Assembly (NCBI GenBank): GCA_946965045.2
Contig: OX337233.1
Span: 2,170,001 to 2,234,000 of the forward strand
Length of the DNA stretch: 64,000 bases
Direction of reading: 5' to 3'
From: Epithemia pelagica
Taxonomy: Eukaryota > Bacillariophyta > Bacillariophyceae > Surirellales > Surirellaceae
Part shown: piece after piece, positions 1 to 12,308 of the stretch
Position numbering within the stretch: the stretch's first letter is position 1
Layout of the letters: the number at the start of each line of letters is the position of its first letter
Translations under genes and position numbers: made by a program
The notes under the pieces: model-generated
What the model was told of the DNA's origin: nothing
The model's input: only the letters and a program-made list of their open reading frames with translations
The model's database searches: none

Positions 1-1254
1 GGCATAACTTGCAGTGTCGTCCCCTACACCATCCCCTGTTTCACAATTCGGTTGAAATCGCTGTGCATTGGATTCGGCCCAACCAATCTGAACCAATCCA
101 CCCGTGATCAACTTGACTTCCCAATAAAGTTGGTGTGGCTGATCTTGCTTCTGTGGCGACCGCGGCGACGACGACGACGACTGTTGGCTTGGTTGTCGTT
201 GTGTTACACTGTCGTAACTAAGCACAATACCAAAGGTACCAAAATTGGACTGACATTGAACCTGCCATTTTCCCTCCTCGTATGCCAATACCAAGTCTCC
301 TGACAATGTCAGCAAGGCTGTTGGGGGATCAGGTTGATGTTTGGAGCGTTTGGCGGGGACATCTGGCTGGATTGGCGACTGTGGCTTTGGATTCTGTGGG
401 TTGAGCTTTTGTTTTTGTTGTTGTTGTTTGGCCAATCCTTGTTGCAAGGCCGATTGAAGGGAGGCCCGTACCGATTCCGACGCCTGTGTGGCTGTACTCA
501 CGTAGTCTTGAACTCGAGCCTCGGATTGTCGCTTCTTTTCCTGTTTTTGCTCTTGTTCTTTTTCTTGCTGCTGTTTCCACAACCGAAATTGTCGTTGCCA
601 TTTGCGATACTCTTTTTTGGACAAATCGGACCAGGCCGGCAATTCCAAATACCACCCGGGAATGCGCGAATCCGTTTCCATAATGCCACGAGCCCGATCA
701 AGTGCCAGTTGGTGGTCGTCGGCCGTATTTCCCGCCCGTTTTTGGTCATGCCATTCCTTGGCTCGTGCCGCCGCCACGGCATCATTGACATGTCGCAATC
801 GACGACCTTGCAAATCGCGACAGGCACCAAAATTGGTAGTGGCATTGGCACCAGCTTGACGTGATTGACTCTTGAGCAACGATCCAAAGCCTCCCTTGCC
901 TCCCAAAATGCGAGATTTGGTTTTCACGACAACATACGGATCGAACCAGTGATTGTCGCTTGATTGTAACAGGTGCGCTTGTGACGATTGTGAGTGACAC
1001 GTTGTCAACAAATGGACAGGCCAATTGGAATGATCACTGTCGAAATGCAAGACGGATGCTATGGTCGGTGTTGTATTGTTGTGAACAGGAAGCAAATAGT
1101 GCCGATTTTGAAACACCACAATGAGATCACGGGGCTGGTCTTTCTTGTTTCTCGCTCCATCACGATCCCCGTCCCCACTACCGTCGTCAGAAGGGATAAG
1201 GCCTCTAGTAGAATGAGCAAAACGGGATGGCACTGCCGTCATCATACTCTCCAT
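1..1254 (-). CDS. SDE2: SDE2-like splicing/genome-stability protein with C-terminal SPRY domain (partial)
   Basis: The frame opens at the ATG at 1254, the first Met after an in-frame stop at 1303-1305, and runs 418 codons off the left edge without a stop. Residues about 43-119 form the ubiquitin-like part. GGKGGFGSLLK follows at 118-128, then a conserved block (ACRDLQGRRLRHVN) that is diagnostic of SDE2. In fission yeast SDE2, deubiquitinases cut after the GG, and the Lys-starting product joins the spliceosome to promote excision of particular introns; human SDE2 acts in replication-stress control. The residues here are right for the same cleavage. A charged Gln/Lys coiled coil follows. The last ~45 residues (YWEVKL, GLVQIGWA, GDGVGDD) match the core of a SPRY/B30.2 domain, which lies unfinished at the edge. 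SDE2 identity is firm. The SPRY call rests on motif pattern, and I do not recall SPRY on well-studied SDE2 proteins. Confidence 0.87.
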   Translation of the reverse strand, partial: MESMMTAVPSRFAHSTRGLIPSDDGSGDGDRDGARNKKDQPRDLIVVFQNRHYLLPVHNNTTPTIASVLHFDSDHSNWPVHLLTTCHSQSSQAHLLQSSDNHWFDPYVVVKTKSRILGGKGGFGSLLKSQSRQAGANATTNFGACRDLQGRRLRHVNDAVAAARAKEWHDQKRAGNTADDHQLALDRARGIMETDSRIPGWYLELPAWSDLSKKEYRKWQRQFRLWKQQQEKEQEQKQEKKRQSEARVQDYVSTATQASESVRASLQSALQQGLAKQQQQKQKLNPQNPKPQSPIQPDVPAKRSKHQPDPPTALLTLSGDLVLAYEEGKWQVQCQSNFGTFGIVLSYDSVTQRQPSQQSSSSSPRSPQKQDQPHQLYWEVKLITGGLVQIGWAESNAQRFQPNCETGDGVGDDTASYA

Positions 1255-1960
1255 GGAAGGAAAAGAACAGAGCTTGTATCTCTTGAATGGTTTGAGAAGA
1301 AGTTAATACAGATGGGCCGTCGTCGTGCATGTGTTCAACGTTGTTAGAGTGAATAGTTGGAGGAGATCCGTATGTCGCTCCAAACCCTTTGCCATGTCTA
1401 CGATTGAGCAGCCTTCCACCTAGCCCTAAACCCTAACCAATATCTACTGGTGGTAATTGGTGCTAAGGTATGGGGAAGGCCTCTAGCTAGAAGAGCAAAG
1501 GTTGGTAGAGTGTAGAGCGTACAAGAGCTTCTCGACATGTTTGACCATGAGACTGAGACGAAACTATGAGAGAACTTCCGCACTCATCCTATCCTTTGGT
1601 GGATGGTTCACCGCATACGGAAAGAGCGGCTATCCCGATGCCCCATGTCGCCTCTTACATGTCTCGAACGCACGCACCTACTACAGACAAGTATTCCAGA
1701 TGATTCAGCTTCTAGGTATGGAAGCCATTCGTCATTAATAGGAAAAGAGACCATGGTAGCTCTTGTTACCGACCAAAATCAAAAGCCCATTGAGAATCCA
1801 TGTTGAGGCATCCACCGGCAACAGTTGAACTTCTAGCAATCCATTGAAACAACCCCTGTCGGTGTGGGTCGAAGACGAAGCTTGTTGCACTGCGAATGTA
1901 TGATTGTGTAAATCACTCTGCTTTTAACGACCCGAATTCTTGTTTTCTTGGTTGGCATCA
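1255..1960. other. Intergenic, no supported gene
   Basis: This is the 5' side of the SDE2 gene and the 3' side of the next minus-strand gene. Short open frames here lack any recognisable protein character. Two tandem telomere-like CCCTAA units sit at about 1423-1438. Nothing else is seen. Confidence 0.5.
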
Positions 1961-2335
1961 TCATGCTTGTTTGACTTTGACCAGCGATTGTTCCAGTCGA
2001 TTCGACAATTTGGAGGCCGTTTGTTTCGATTGTTTCTTGTTTCGTTCCTTGATTTGTTTCTTCATTTCTTGTGTCCCCCGTTGTTTCATGTCGGACAAGA
2101 AAAATCTGGTGCCACTACTGACCGCCTTGGCTGCCACCAAGGTTTCGTTGCGATGATTGATGGATTTGGTCGTCCGTTCCTCTTCCATTCGGTGACTTGT
2201 ATTGGCATTCTGTTTCGTAGAACTGTACCGTTTGCGGCCTTTGGAAATGGTTTTCTTGTTACGGACAGCTTGTCGTTTCTGAGAGCCCTTGGACTTTTGG
2301 GCCTTGCCCAATTTTCCCGAACTCCCTTGCGCCAT
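1961..2335 (-). CDS. UPF0390/DUF2462-like small basic protein
   Basis: A 124-residue, very Lys/Arg-rich protein. The frame is open further upstream, but the start is placed at the ATG at 2335 because the sequence from MAQG onward resembles the UPF0390 family (Leydig cell tumour 10-kDa protein homologue, human C19orf53), which also begins MAQG. Conserved features visible are the basic N-terminal third and a central helix-like segment (INHRNETLVAAKAVSSGTRF) followed by a Lys/Gln-rich tail. Family members are small basic proteins, often reported as nucleolar, without a settled biochemical role. No intron is needed. The next gene starts 741 bp away on the other strand. Family assignment is by remembered pattern and is moderately secure; coding status is supported by the well-composed frame. 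Confidence 0.6.
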   Translation of the reverse strand: MAQGSSGKLGKAQKSKGSQKRQAVRNKKTISKGRKRYSSTKQNANTSHRMEEERTTKSINHRNETLVAAKAVSSGTRFFLSDMKQRGTQEMKKQIKERNKKQSKQTASKLSNRLEQSLVKVKQA

Positions 2336-3076
2336 GGTCGTCGTGGTACATGAAGTGCCGTGGTTGGTGGTTGGGTGACGAAGACGAAGACGAAGCTCCA
2401 GCTCCAGTGGATCGTCGGCCAGACGTCTTCGAAAGGGGGCGCGCAGACAAAACCACACCATCCTTCGCCCCCATTTAGTTAGAAGGATCCACGTGTAGAA
2501 CCCCCCAAACGGGGGGTCGTGTCGCCGCGAGTCTTTTTTTCGTCACGCAAAATGTCCTCATCCAACTCCCTGTTCTTTGGGATCCATTGATCGTTGGTGA
2601 TTCCACTTCCAGAGAGCGTTGTGGTTGTTCCAATAGCCAAGCATTGCGCTGGTGTACATTGCAAACGACGACATTGCGCTCGAGACGACACGCAAAGAAG
2701 ATCTGAGATTTTGGTACACGAGTGATATTCTTCCCAGTGATATCTTTGCTGGAGGGTGTCGTGACGGTCTTACTTGTTGTTATTGTCTCGTTGGTACGAG
2801 TGGTCATACTACGGTATTGATACAGACGGAGCATATTCTAGTGAAAGTGCCGAAAGGAAAAAAGACAGAGATCTCTGGTTTGGTGTGCACCTCTTGCTTC
2901 GTTCCAACGCTTCCAGATCCTGATTTGGGGGGCTTGGATTCGAATCTGCAGTGAACAAAGGAGAAAAGGAACTTGCACAAGGAAACGGTCGAAGAGAACG
3001 GACAAACCTTGTCCCCGAGTTTGGAATAGTCGACAACCCTAAGAAACAGCCTGCGTAAGAACACCAACGTATCGTC
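2336..3076. promoter_or_regulatory. Divergent intergenic region
   Basis: This space separates the divergently transcribed UPF0390-like and USP genes and must carry both promoters. A short perfect hairpin (six C, four-base loop, six G) lies at about 2500-2516. Open frames on both strands here have no family resemblance. Confidence 0.35.
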
Positions 3077-6000
3077 ATGAAATCTCAATTGGTGCACATT
3101 CTTCCCGTCTGGGAAGCCTGTGACATTTTGGGAGAACCGGTCGTCCGTCGCATGGTGCAATCCTTGGTCCGGTTGCGTCCTCGACCCCTGTCGTCCCAGC
3201 GGCAAAAGAGTCACAACCATGACCAAGATACGAACAACAACAACAACAATAACGACGACGACGACCAAGAGGACGATAACGAACACATGATTCATGTCTT
3301 GACGCGTGCCTTGTGTTATCGTTCAGAAGCCTCCTCCGCACAAGTACCAACTCAAGTCGCCAATGCGTGGAATCAGTGGTTGTCGGTCCGATGGTTGGCC
3401 TTGGACAAGGTTACCTTTATTTCCTTGATTGTCCCACACACGGTTCAACCCCATGCCGGTCCCTTGGGACATCAAGGTTTGTTTGATTGCCTCGTCCATG
3501 CCTTGCAACATCATTCCTCCTCGCCCCATCACAATACTACTACGACTGTTGGATATTATGGTGCTGGTCCCATGAATGGACCTTCGGCTGTTCCACCACC
3601 CCTCATTTGGTTCCCCGATGTCCTCATCTTGTTGGCGGCGGCCAAACAATACGTCGAGTATCGACAACAGGCACCGTCCAACCCCGAACACGACCAAGAC
3701 ACGGACGATTCCCACAACAACCAGGAAGGTTCGGAACATGCCTCGGAAGCCGATGCACCCACGACACCCGCCAAACAACCCACAACCAAATCCGATCCAG
3801 GAGGGATGGACAATCCCAATAGTGGAGATCAAGAAGCCAATCAACAAGAGAAGGACGACGAGGAACAAGACAATGAGGAAGAAGACGACGAGGATGATGA
3901 TGATGACGAGGATGATGAAATGATGGTTCGCAAGCCTCCGACACCAGGTGGTACAACGGCCATGGCCCAAGCCGCACGTCTTCGCAAAGAACGTGTCCAG
4001 GCAATGCAACGCATGTTGGAAAAACAACAACAACAAGCAGAAGTGGTGGATGAGGACGCTTCGGAAAGCACTCAGGACTTGGACGGTTCGCAACGATCTC
4101 GTCGACGAGTGTCATCGTCACGAGTGCCATTGAGTGCCAGTCGTCGTAAACATCCTTCCAAGAATAACGACGAATTTGCCATTGTCCAAGTAATGGCACG
4201 AGCCGCCTTTGGAATTTATGATTCCTATCAGAAAAAGGGTATCATCACACGAGATACCATTCATCGATTCTTAACGGATGTTCATGGAGAAGATTCATAC
4301 AAAGAAACGCCAACACGACAACTTCTCAACGACTTGTTTGCTTCGAACAACCCCAACGACGATGGGGTATCGTTTTCCCTTCAAGCGACGGTGACACAAG
4401 CTAGCTTTGTGCAACACCTTGTCGATACCTACGATTATCGCCGTCGGTCTCATTTACTATTGGATTGGCTGTCCTTTTTACTAGAGGCCATGATTCCACC
4501 CGCTCAAGTACCGGCCTCCGTCACGGCCTATTTGGATACCATGGAACATCGGCCGAAACCACTTTGTGATATTTATCAAATTGCCGAAAGTCGATTGTTT
4601 GAAGTGCGACGGCGATTCCATTCCATGGTCCGTGCCGGACCCTCTTTGATTCATGGAGATCCCATAGGTGGAGGGAGTGGCAATGGTGCCGATGGAGGAG
4701 ATGGACCAGGGTCGTCTTCCACATCCTCGGCCTCGTCCTTTTCGTCGTCGTCATCGGCTTCTTCAAACAATAACAAACAATCGATTTGTCAGTCGGCCTT
4801 TCTCGATGCAGTTTGCAAACACAATTCCGAAATGGGACATGGAGGATATTTGCCGCAATCCTTGGCACTCTTGGTCTTTTGGGCAGGGTCTCGCAACACG
4901 CATTTGCATGTGGGTGGAGCTGCGGCCACGGGGACACCACCACATGCGATCCTTCCATCACCTCGAACAAGTCGTATACGGCGTACCTCGCAGAACAGCC
5001 ACCCAATAGATGACACTTCGGAAGACCACTCGTCGTCCCGACAAATTTATTGGACCTTGCCCAATTTGATTCAGTTTGGTTGTTTGGCTGTCCGACAACA
5101 TGTCGCACATCCACATGATCCCGATATTTCCTTGTTGCGATTCTTATTTGTCGTCTTTTCCATGGCCACTACGTCGTCCTACTATAAAAACAAGGCCAAT
5201 GGTATCCACAACAATACGAACAATGGCAGCAACAAAAGCGTTCTTCTTGTGGTGGACAAGGACGATTTGGACGACGAACAGCAAGACAGTATTGTACCAC
5301 GCGTCTTGACGCGCGACCACGTCGAACGCATGTTGTTGCTCCTCATTGAACATGCCGAATATCGACTCCGGGCCGATGCTCCCATGGATCAGACGGAAGA
5401 AGGAGAACGCGATGCCGTCACTGTGTCCCCAAAGGAAGGAATCATGGTGGATGTCGAAGTAGCCTATGTACTTGGTATCTTACCACCCGAACTGGATCAG
5501 TCGTCGTCCGAGGGGACCCTGTCGGTAGTACCCTTGGACAAACTGGTGGACCACGCCATGGAATCCACGCAAGATGGATCCACCATGACATTTGAAGAAT
5601 TTTGTGCGTGGAACACATCGGTTCCCGATGAAGGTGGAGAGGCACGATTGGCCCCTCTGTGTATGGACTTGCGTTTGATTGCCTCTGTCTTGTTTGGTGT
5701 CCCTCCCACAACGGCTTCCATGGAAATTCAATTGATTGCCGAAATTGAACGTCGACACAAGGCACGCTATCCACAAACCAGCGTTTCACGACGTGGTCCT
5801 CGCGGAACCATTTGGTACATTATCAATGCCGAATGGTTGCGTGGCTGGTCCCAGTGTGTTCAACAAGTGGCTGGCACCGACGAAGATGCCGACGATGGAC
5901 GGATGCAACTCAAAGGAGGAGTGCGGGGACTGGGAAGGATTGAAAATGCCTCCCTCTTGGCCATGTCGTCTCTTGCTCTACGACAAGATATTCAATGGAA

Positions 6001-9000
6001 ACATGATTACGAAATCCTACCACCCTTGGCCTGGCAGGGTTTACAGGCCTGGTATGATGGAGGGCCACCCATTCATCGATCTGTCGTGCGGTATATTGAC
6101 ACCTCCGCAAAAGGGGCAGGGAATCTCCACAGTGGTAGTCCTTCCAGGGTCGGTGGAGCAAAGACTCGAATGCCGACGGAAAATGAAATTGAATTGTATC
6201 CCTATTTTGTGACGGTCTATCTCTGTGATTCCACTTCGGGTGGAGAAGCTAGGCCGTTTCAACAGAACTATCAATTAAGTCGCGTCAGTCCCGTCGGTGT
6301 CATGTTGGTCCAACTGTGCAAGGAATTGGAAATTGATCCTGCCATGGCACGGTTATGGGTTTTGGGCTTGACGCCTGATGGCGCCGTGGATGACGAGGGA
6401 ACCAAGGATTGGATCTTATCTTTGGAACAGAATATTGGCGATCAACGAAAAGTGCGCTTGGATGCAGTGCAAATCAAGAAGGATATTCATTTGTTGCTTG
6501 AGCTCAAACATCGCGAGACAGGAACGTGGCCACGCGGAGAAGATGGAAAGGAATGGATCCTTCGGCGCAGTCGCAATCGCAAATTGGCTGGGGCTGGTGG
6601 AGGAGGACCGGGTGGAGTGGGAGGAGCTGCACCCGAACTTAATTTGGGCGACGGCATTGTGGGTCTGTACAATATGGGGTAAGTGATCGGCTCTATATAT
6701 GAGTATGTTTTGCAGGTCGCACTTTGTACTTGTATTTTCTGCGTACACATTGTTTCTAATGGCACAAAAATGGGGTTTGTCATCTCTTGTCTTTGACAGC
6801 AATACATGCTTTTTGAATTCGTCCATTCAGTGCATCAGCCATACGCCCATTTTCCGGGAGTATTTTACCTCCAAGGCATACTTAAATGATATCAACACTA
6901 CCAATCCATTGGGATATCAAGGGCATTTGGCGCAAGTATCGGCTGTCCTCATCAACTCCTTGTGGAAGCCGTTCAATCAAACAGCGGTACCTACGACGCG
7001 GGCCAGACGCGTGACGACCCCTGGTTCCTACGTTATGGTGAATGCACAATCTCTTACACCCAAGACGTTTAAAGAATCATTGGGGAAATTCAACGACCAC
7101 TTTTCGGGAAATGAACAACACGACGCCCAAGAACTTCTCACATTTCTACTAGCCGGGTTGTCGGAGGATTTGAACCGAATTGTTGACAAACCATATACTG
7201 AAGCTCCAGATTCCGATGGTCGTCCCGATCGAGAGCTGGCGGATATATGGTGGGCGAACCATTTGAAAAGAGAATTGTCGATTGTAGTGGCTCTCTTCAA
7301 TGGCCAATACAAGAATTTACTAACCTGTCGAACGTGTAAATACGAGAGTGCCCGTTTCGAACCATTCTCCACCTTGACAGTACCTTTGCCGGAAGACGAC
7401 ACTGTGGCCGTCTCGGTAATCTTATACCCGTTTTCCGAAGGTCATGAACCTACGCGATATTGCGTCCGAGTACATGCCACTGGAAACCTGGTGGATGTAT
7501 TGCCAGCACTGGCCAAGGAAATATTAGCAGACCGTGATAAAGGGAGTGCAACTTTGGATCCAGAGACATCCAAGGACAAATTATCAGAGAAAAATGAAGA
7601 CAAACAAATAGAAGATCCTAGAATTGCTCGAAAGGCTCGAGAACTTTCCATCGTCGATATTAAAGATGGCTACATTGTCCGAATTGCTCCCTTAAACTGG
7701 GCATTGCGTGACCTGCAGAATAAGGACACTGGGGATCTTCCAACATTACATGCCTACGAGCTTGACAATTTCCCCGAAACAGAAGACGAGGAACCAGAAG
7801 CAAAAGACCAAGCAAGCGAAGGTGATAAGCAGTCCAAGTCGGGATATCTAGCAATATCACAAAGACGATCCGATCTTGTTTTTCGTGACTACCTCCACCC
7901 ATTGTCACATAAACTGTTTGGCACACCGGTTTTGATGAAATTAAAGAATATGGATGATTGTACTGGTCGCCAGTTGTACGACCTTGTCGCCAAACGTCTC
8001 CGCCCTCTTGTCCCACGAGCTGTCCTGGGCTTTTTGATGGGAGAACGGGAAATTGATCATTCAAGCAATTCAAATAGCGCCGATGCAACGAAGAAGGATA
8101 AAGAAGACGATACGAAGCATAGACTTTACAATGGGATGATAATGGGCATGACGGATGATGAAGAGATATCGGCTGGTACTTTGCCTCGGTACGGTTTTCG
8201 ACTGCGTGTCACATCTCGCGATGGGCGAAAATGCTTGATTTGTCCCTGGTACAAGTGTTGCGTCGGTTGTTTAATCAACGACGATGATTCCTTGGCCAAT
8301 ATCATTGATGGTGATAGTTTGGTGGTGGATTGGCACTTTGCCGTGGACGTCGCCACATCCGGATTTGGTTCTCGTGCTGGTTTGCTGGATCCCATTGCTG
8401 CGCGAGGATCGGGTGCCGGGATGCGACTGACGCGTCCGATTGGTACGGTGCCAGTCAAGATGCATCGTACGTGTGGAATTGGTGGCAAAGGTTCTCATGC
8501 CGGTGCCATCACATTGGAAAAGTGTCTGGAAGCCTTTGCCAAAGAAGAGCGCATTCCGGAAGCTTATTGTTCAAAATGCAAAGATTTTCGAGTCCAGACC
8601 ACGCGCATGACACTATGGCGGTTACCTCCCGTCCTGATTATCCATTTGAAGCGTTTTCAATTTACACCCACAATGCGGAGGAAATTGCGTGATTTAGTCG
8701 TTTTCCCACTAGAAGGTCTAGATCTGTCCCACATCATGGCTCCGGATGGCTCACAATCGGACGGAATTGGAAAAGCTCCCTCATGTGGTGGCAAGAGGGG
8801 CAAGGATGATGACGGCGACGATGACCGAACGGAAGCGACGGCTGATACCAAAGGCTCTTCTTCAACCACAAGAACAAGTGGAAAGGACGGGAGTATGTTG
8901 TATGATTTGTATGGAGTTATTCACCATCAAGGTGCCTTATCGGGTGGTCATTACGTGGCGTCGTTAAAATCGGAAATTGACCAACAGTGGCGTTTGTTCA

Positions 9001-9194
9001 ATGACGCGCAAATTTACGAAATTCACGCACGAGATGTGATTGATTCGAGTGCATATATTTTGTTTTATTTGCGTCGCGATGTCGCCCAATCGCGACTGTC
9101 TGATTTATGGGATTTGAAACAAGTGGCAAGCATGAGCGAAGAAGAAATGGACAATTTGGTCAAGGGCAAGGCTGATCGGTGTGTCATAAGCTAA
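3077..9194 (+). CDS. Ubiquitin-specific protease (USP32/USP15-like), two exons
   Basis: Exons 3077-6678 and 6800-9194 (121-bp GT-AG intron) give 1998 residues. The intron falls exactly inside the catalytic Cys box: joining restores GLYNMGNTCFLNSSIQC. The nucleophile is Cys1204 and the general base His1918 lies in SGGHYVA, followed by the usual W-LFND segment. Two CxxC pairs (1377/1380 and 1791/1794) form the expected zinc ribbon. N-terminally there is a helical EF-hand-like region (about 366-460), a DUSP domain (about 910-1000, WYIINAEWLRGW) and a ubiquitin-like segment (about 1039-1150). This order matches the USP32/USP4/USP15 group, which removes ubiquitin from proteins. An Asp/Glu run near 257-280 and Ser-rich linkers make the protein longer than most relatives. 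Treating the two frames as separate genes would lose the active site. Confidence 0.93.
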
Positions 9195-9505
9195 AGGAGA
9201 ATAGAAAAAAGGTTCAGGCAAAACATGACGTTCAACGACGGATCATTTGTAACGAATGATAAAACATTAGTAATGATATTAAATTTATTGTACTAATACA
9301 AAATGATCAGGACAGTATTCGCGTGCACACCTTGGGAACCCTGGTCTTGCAGAATAGTCCTGGGGCGGACATGTTGCAGTTCAAAACAAACTCCATAGTT
9401 GAAGCTTTGCAAAACAAGGGGAGAACTCCTGATTTTTTGACTTTTGCCTCCTCCGAGTTCCGAGGGAGGGCTGCCGTATAGAATAGCTAGTGTTGCTTGT
9501 GTTTG
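9195..9505. other. Convergent 3' intergenic region
   Basis: The USP and OTU genes end tail to tail here, 311 bp apart. The AT-rich stretch at about 9258-9305 (TTAGTA ... TACTAA) is the likely shared polyadenylation zone. No gene is seen. Confidence 0.4.
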
Positions 9506-11137
9506 TTATTGTTCGAGAAAGGGAAATGTTCTCCTCCACCATCCTCCCATCCATTGAAAGGGGCCCTCGTCCTCGTCCTCCTCCAAGTCTCGGTGCAAGG
9601 GATCCTGCATCACCTCATGGTCCTTGTGAGCACTGTTCTTGTCCATACTGTTTGGGTTGTTGTGTTCGTCTCGACGGGTATTCCAAAACGACGCCAAGCG
9701 ATGTTTGGTGGTCGTCTCGTGTCGTGAAGGACCAAAAAAGAAACTACCACCCCGCAGTCGTTTGCGTCGTCTTGGCAAGGTGCCATCATCGTCCTCCTCG
9801 TCGTCATCATCCTCATAATCAATCGGAAAGACGGCCAAAAAATGATTGCCATCCGACAATTGTTTCCCTGGCACAATATCGGGAAATCGACTGTCGGCGG
9901 ACAAAATGTGCAAGGCACGACGTCGTCCTCCATAATCAAATTTGGGTGAACCAAAACAAGCCATGCGACGCAAACAAAATTGCGGTGATGATGATGACGA
10001 AGAATAGGAGGAACCGGACAAGGAATACTCGAGCAAATCATCGTCTGTTTCACTGTCCTGATTGGCTGGATCCACAACCCGCAATTCATAGACATGAATC
10101 GGTCTTCGCAAGACATTGGCCAAGGCAACAATTTCCGGTCCTCCTCCCCAGACCGATTCTTGCAACATGTCTCGACAATATTCATGTCGCGTCAATCCAT
10201 ATTGCCGAGCGGCCGCTTCCACCAATTCTCGACTGGGTACTGATTCGTGTCCCTGCAAAACCAATCGTCGTCCATTGCCATTGTGATTTTTCTTATGATT
10301 ATTATTATTGTGCGATTGTGTGGATGCGGATTCTCCACTCAAACAAGCCACCGCGTCTTGACGCAATTGATGACTGTGTTGATACAATTGAGGCAAGGAA
10401 GTCTTCATATCCCAATGGGTTCCATTTTCAGCGTGACACAAACAAAGACTAATGCTGCACAAACACAGATGACAAGAACACAAGAGACCAGGCACAGCCA
10501 AACCAAACCAAAGACCAACCAACCAAAGCGATCAGATACCAATCAGCAGCACCTGATCACACAGACAAGCAAACAGCACCTACCTATGAAAGAGGCAATT
10601 GCCATCGCCAGGGACTTGTCGAATACGACATGGCGTGTGCAAGGCATGGGCCGTCCGCAATCGGACTTCAGCTTCCCATTCGCCTGGAATTCGATGAAAC
10701 AAACCTGATACAAAACCATCGTCATTGATACGACGTGATGGGTTCCAGGGTGGATACACGGTCCATCGATTCGTGTCCGGGTCATCCAACGACGACGAGG
10801 ATGACGATGCACTGCGAGGAATGCCACGGCTGCGACTCGTTGTTCGACTGCTGGTGGAGGACGAGGCCAGGGTGGCTTCGGAGTGACTGGTGCTTCCTCC
10901 ACGAGATATCGTCCACGTGTCGTCTCTCTGTAGATGATTCTGGCTTTCCTTCTTCTTGATCTGGTGATGATCATCGTCATAAAAGTTGTTGGAAAAAGGA
11001 ACCTGGACATGTCCTGGATTATGACTGTTATGGTGGATGGATCCCCAGACATGTGGAGAATGCCACGTGATGGCCACAAACCAAAGCAGCCATGTGCACC
11101 CAATCGATGCTGTCAAATTGATTGTTGGTCGTTTCAT
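9506..11137 (-). CDS. OTU-family cysteine deubiquitinase with N-terminal signal sequence, two exons
   Basis: Exons 11137-10584 and 10454-9506 (129-bp intron) give 500 residues. The splice again falls in the active site: joining yields VPGDGNCLFHSISL, with catalytic Asp178 and Cys181. The catalytic His389 is in SDGNHFLAVFP, preceded by the typical OTU core (GGGPEIVALANVLRRPIHVYEL). The protein begins with a hydrophobic stretch (residues about 6-28) that reads as a signal peptide or anchor, so it may enter the secretory pathway or sit on the ER; this is unusual for an OTU enzyme and is an inference. About 100 low-complexity residues separate the signal from the OTU domain, and there are acidic/Ser-rich insertions inside it. 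It converges on the USP gene. Confidence 0.9.
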
Positions 11138-12029
11138 TGTTCGACAAGTACTTCAATGGTTTCTTGCTGTCGGATCCAAGACACACCCGACCAGGAAGAA
11201 AAAAAGTCGACCAATCAAAATCACTTCAAGAACACAGTTTGTCACCGTTCGAGAAATCACAACCAGAATCACTGATGAGCACGTCCAACGATTGGATACC
11301 GTAATGTACAAAAGGAATACGAGAATCCAGCGAGAGAAAGCGTTCTCTTCACAAGCCTCTCCTCAACGACGACGCGTTTGAAGAGGTGAATGATCTGCCA
11401 AGGAAAAAGATGTGGAAAAATTTCTCCTCCCCCGCGTTTTGTTGTCTCTCTTCAAAAGTGAAACGTGGATCTCTTCCGAAGTGCCTGCGCGCAGCAGACC
11501 GGGCGACGAAAGGACCAACTGCTAGGTGCGCTACCCATCGCCACATCCACAACCGCCCACGGATGGATTGAGGGTTCCCAATTCCCGACGAAAGAATGTC
11601 GAGTGAACCTTGTTTCATCGCTTGGTTAGATGGGGAACCAAGCCTCCTGGAATGGGTTTTGCATTGGAAAAGTATGCAAGGAACAAGAAAGTACTAGCTC
11701 AACCGATTGACAAACAAAAATTCCCTTATTTTAAGACACTAAGGACGTGGACCATGATGAACTTCGCAAGAGAGTCGTTAAGTTAAAACTTTTTCCAGAA
11801 CTGCTCCCACATCTCTAACATTGGATAAATTTGTCCGAAAGACCTCAACTAGGGTGAGAACGGACAAGGTGTGCGATATCATCGGTGGACTCGACTTTGC
11901 ATGAACATTCATGGAGTTCTCAAAGAAAATACCGATTACTGCCACAATTCGTAGCATTGTACGACATGACACTGTTCTCCAAACAAAGTCGTCTACGCAA
12001 AAGATTTCCAGTTGGAGAGGGACCTCTGA
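11138..12029. other. Intergenic, no supported gene
   Basis: Contains the upstream region of the OTU gene. Open frames of 60-115 codons on both strands have no consistent composition or motif. Nothing else is visible. Confidence 0.45.
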
Positions 12030-12308
12030 CTAGTCCCAACTGGGCGGATCCTTGGCCTCCCAAATAACTCCAATGGTAGGAGACTTTTTGTGTGTCCGGT
12101 AAAAATTCGTAGATTCCATGACTTTCGCAGCATATTCCTTGTCTCGCGAAAACTTGGCAGACATGGCCTTGCTAAAGTCATCCCATTTGGTGCCACAACT
12201 TTCAAAGGTGCCGAATCGATAATACTTGTCTCGCTGATGCAAAATGGACGAACAGCGAACCCATTCGTCCCACATCCTGCCCAAATCCACAACTTCCTTT
12301 GGCTGCAT
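12030..12308 (-). CDS. DUF3128/UPF0545 (C22orf39-like) small protein
   Basis: 92 residues from the ATG at 12308. The arrangement W-x-x-W-x-x-C-S-S ... YYRFG ... C-x-x-x-W followed by a charged helix and a C-terminal segment ending IWEAKDPPSW matches the small CHCH-like DUF3128/UPF0545 family, whose members also end in a VW-PPPDW-type motif. Function in the family is poorly defined. The frame stays open upstream of this Met without another ATG, and a good acceptor-like TCCAAGCAG lies about 50 bp upstream, so a short first exon could add N-terminal residues; I could not fix it. Assignment is from motif spacing only. Confidence 0.55.
   Translation of the reverse strand: MQPKEVVDLGRMWDEWVRCSSILHQRDKYYRFGTFESCGTKWDDFSKAMSAKFSRDKEYAAKVMESTNFYRTHKKSPTIGVIWEAKDPPSWD

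Noticed and set aside
1423-1438. Two CCCTAA telomere-type units
   Set aside because: Only two units, flanked by genes on both sides; too short to claim an interstitial telomere.
2475-2954. 100-119-codon frames on both strands
   Set aside because: Overlap each other, start at non-ATG codons or lack family features, and lie in a divergent promoter.
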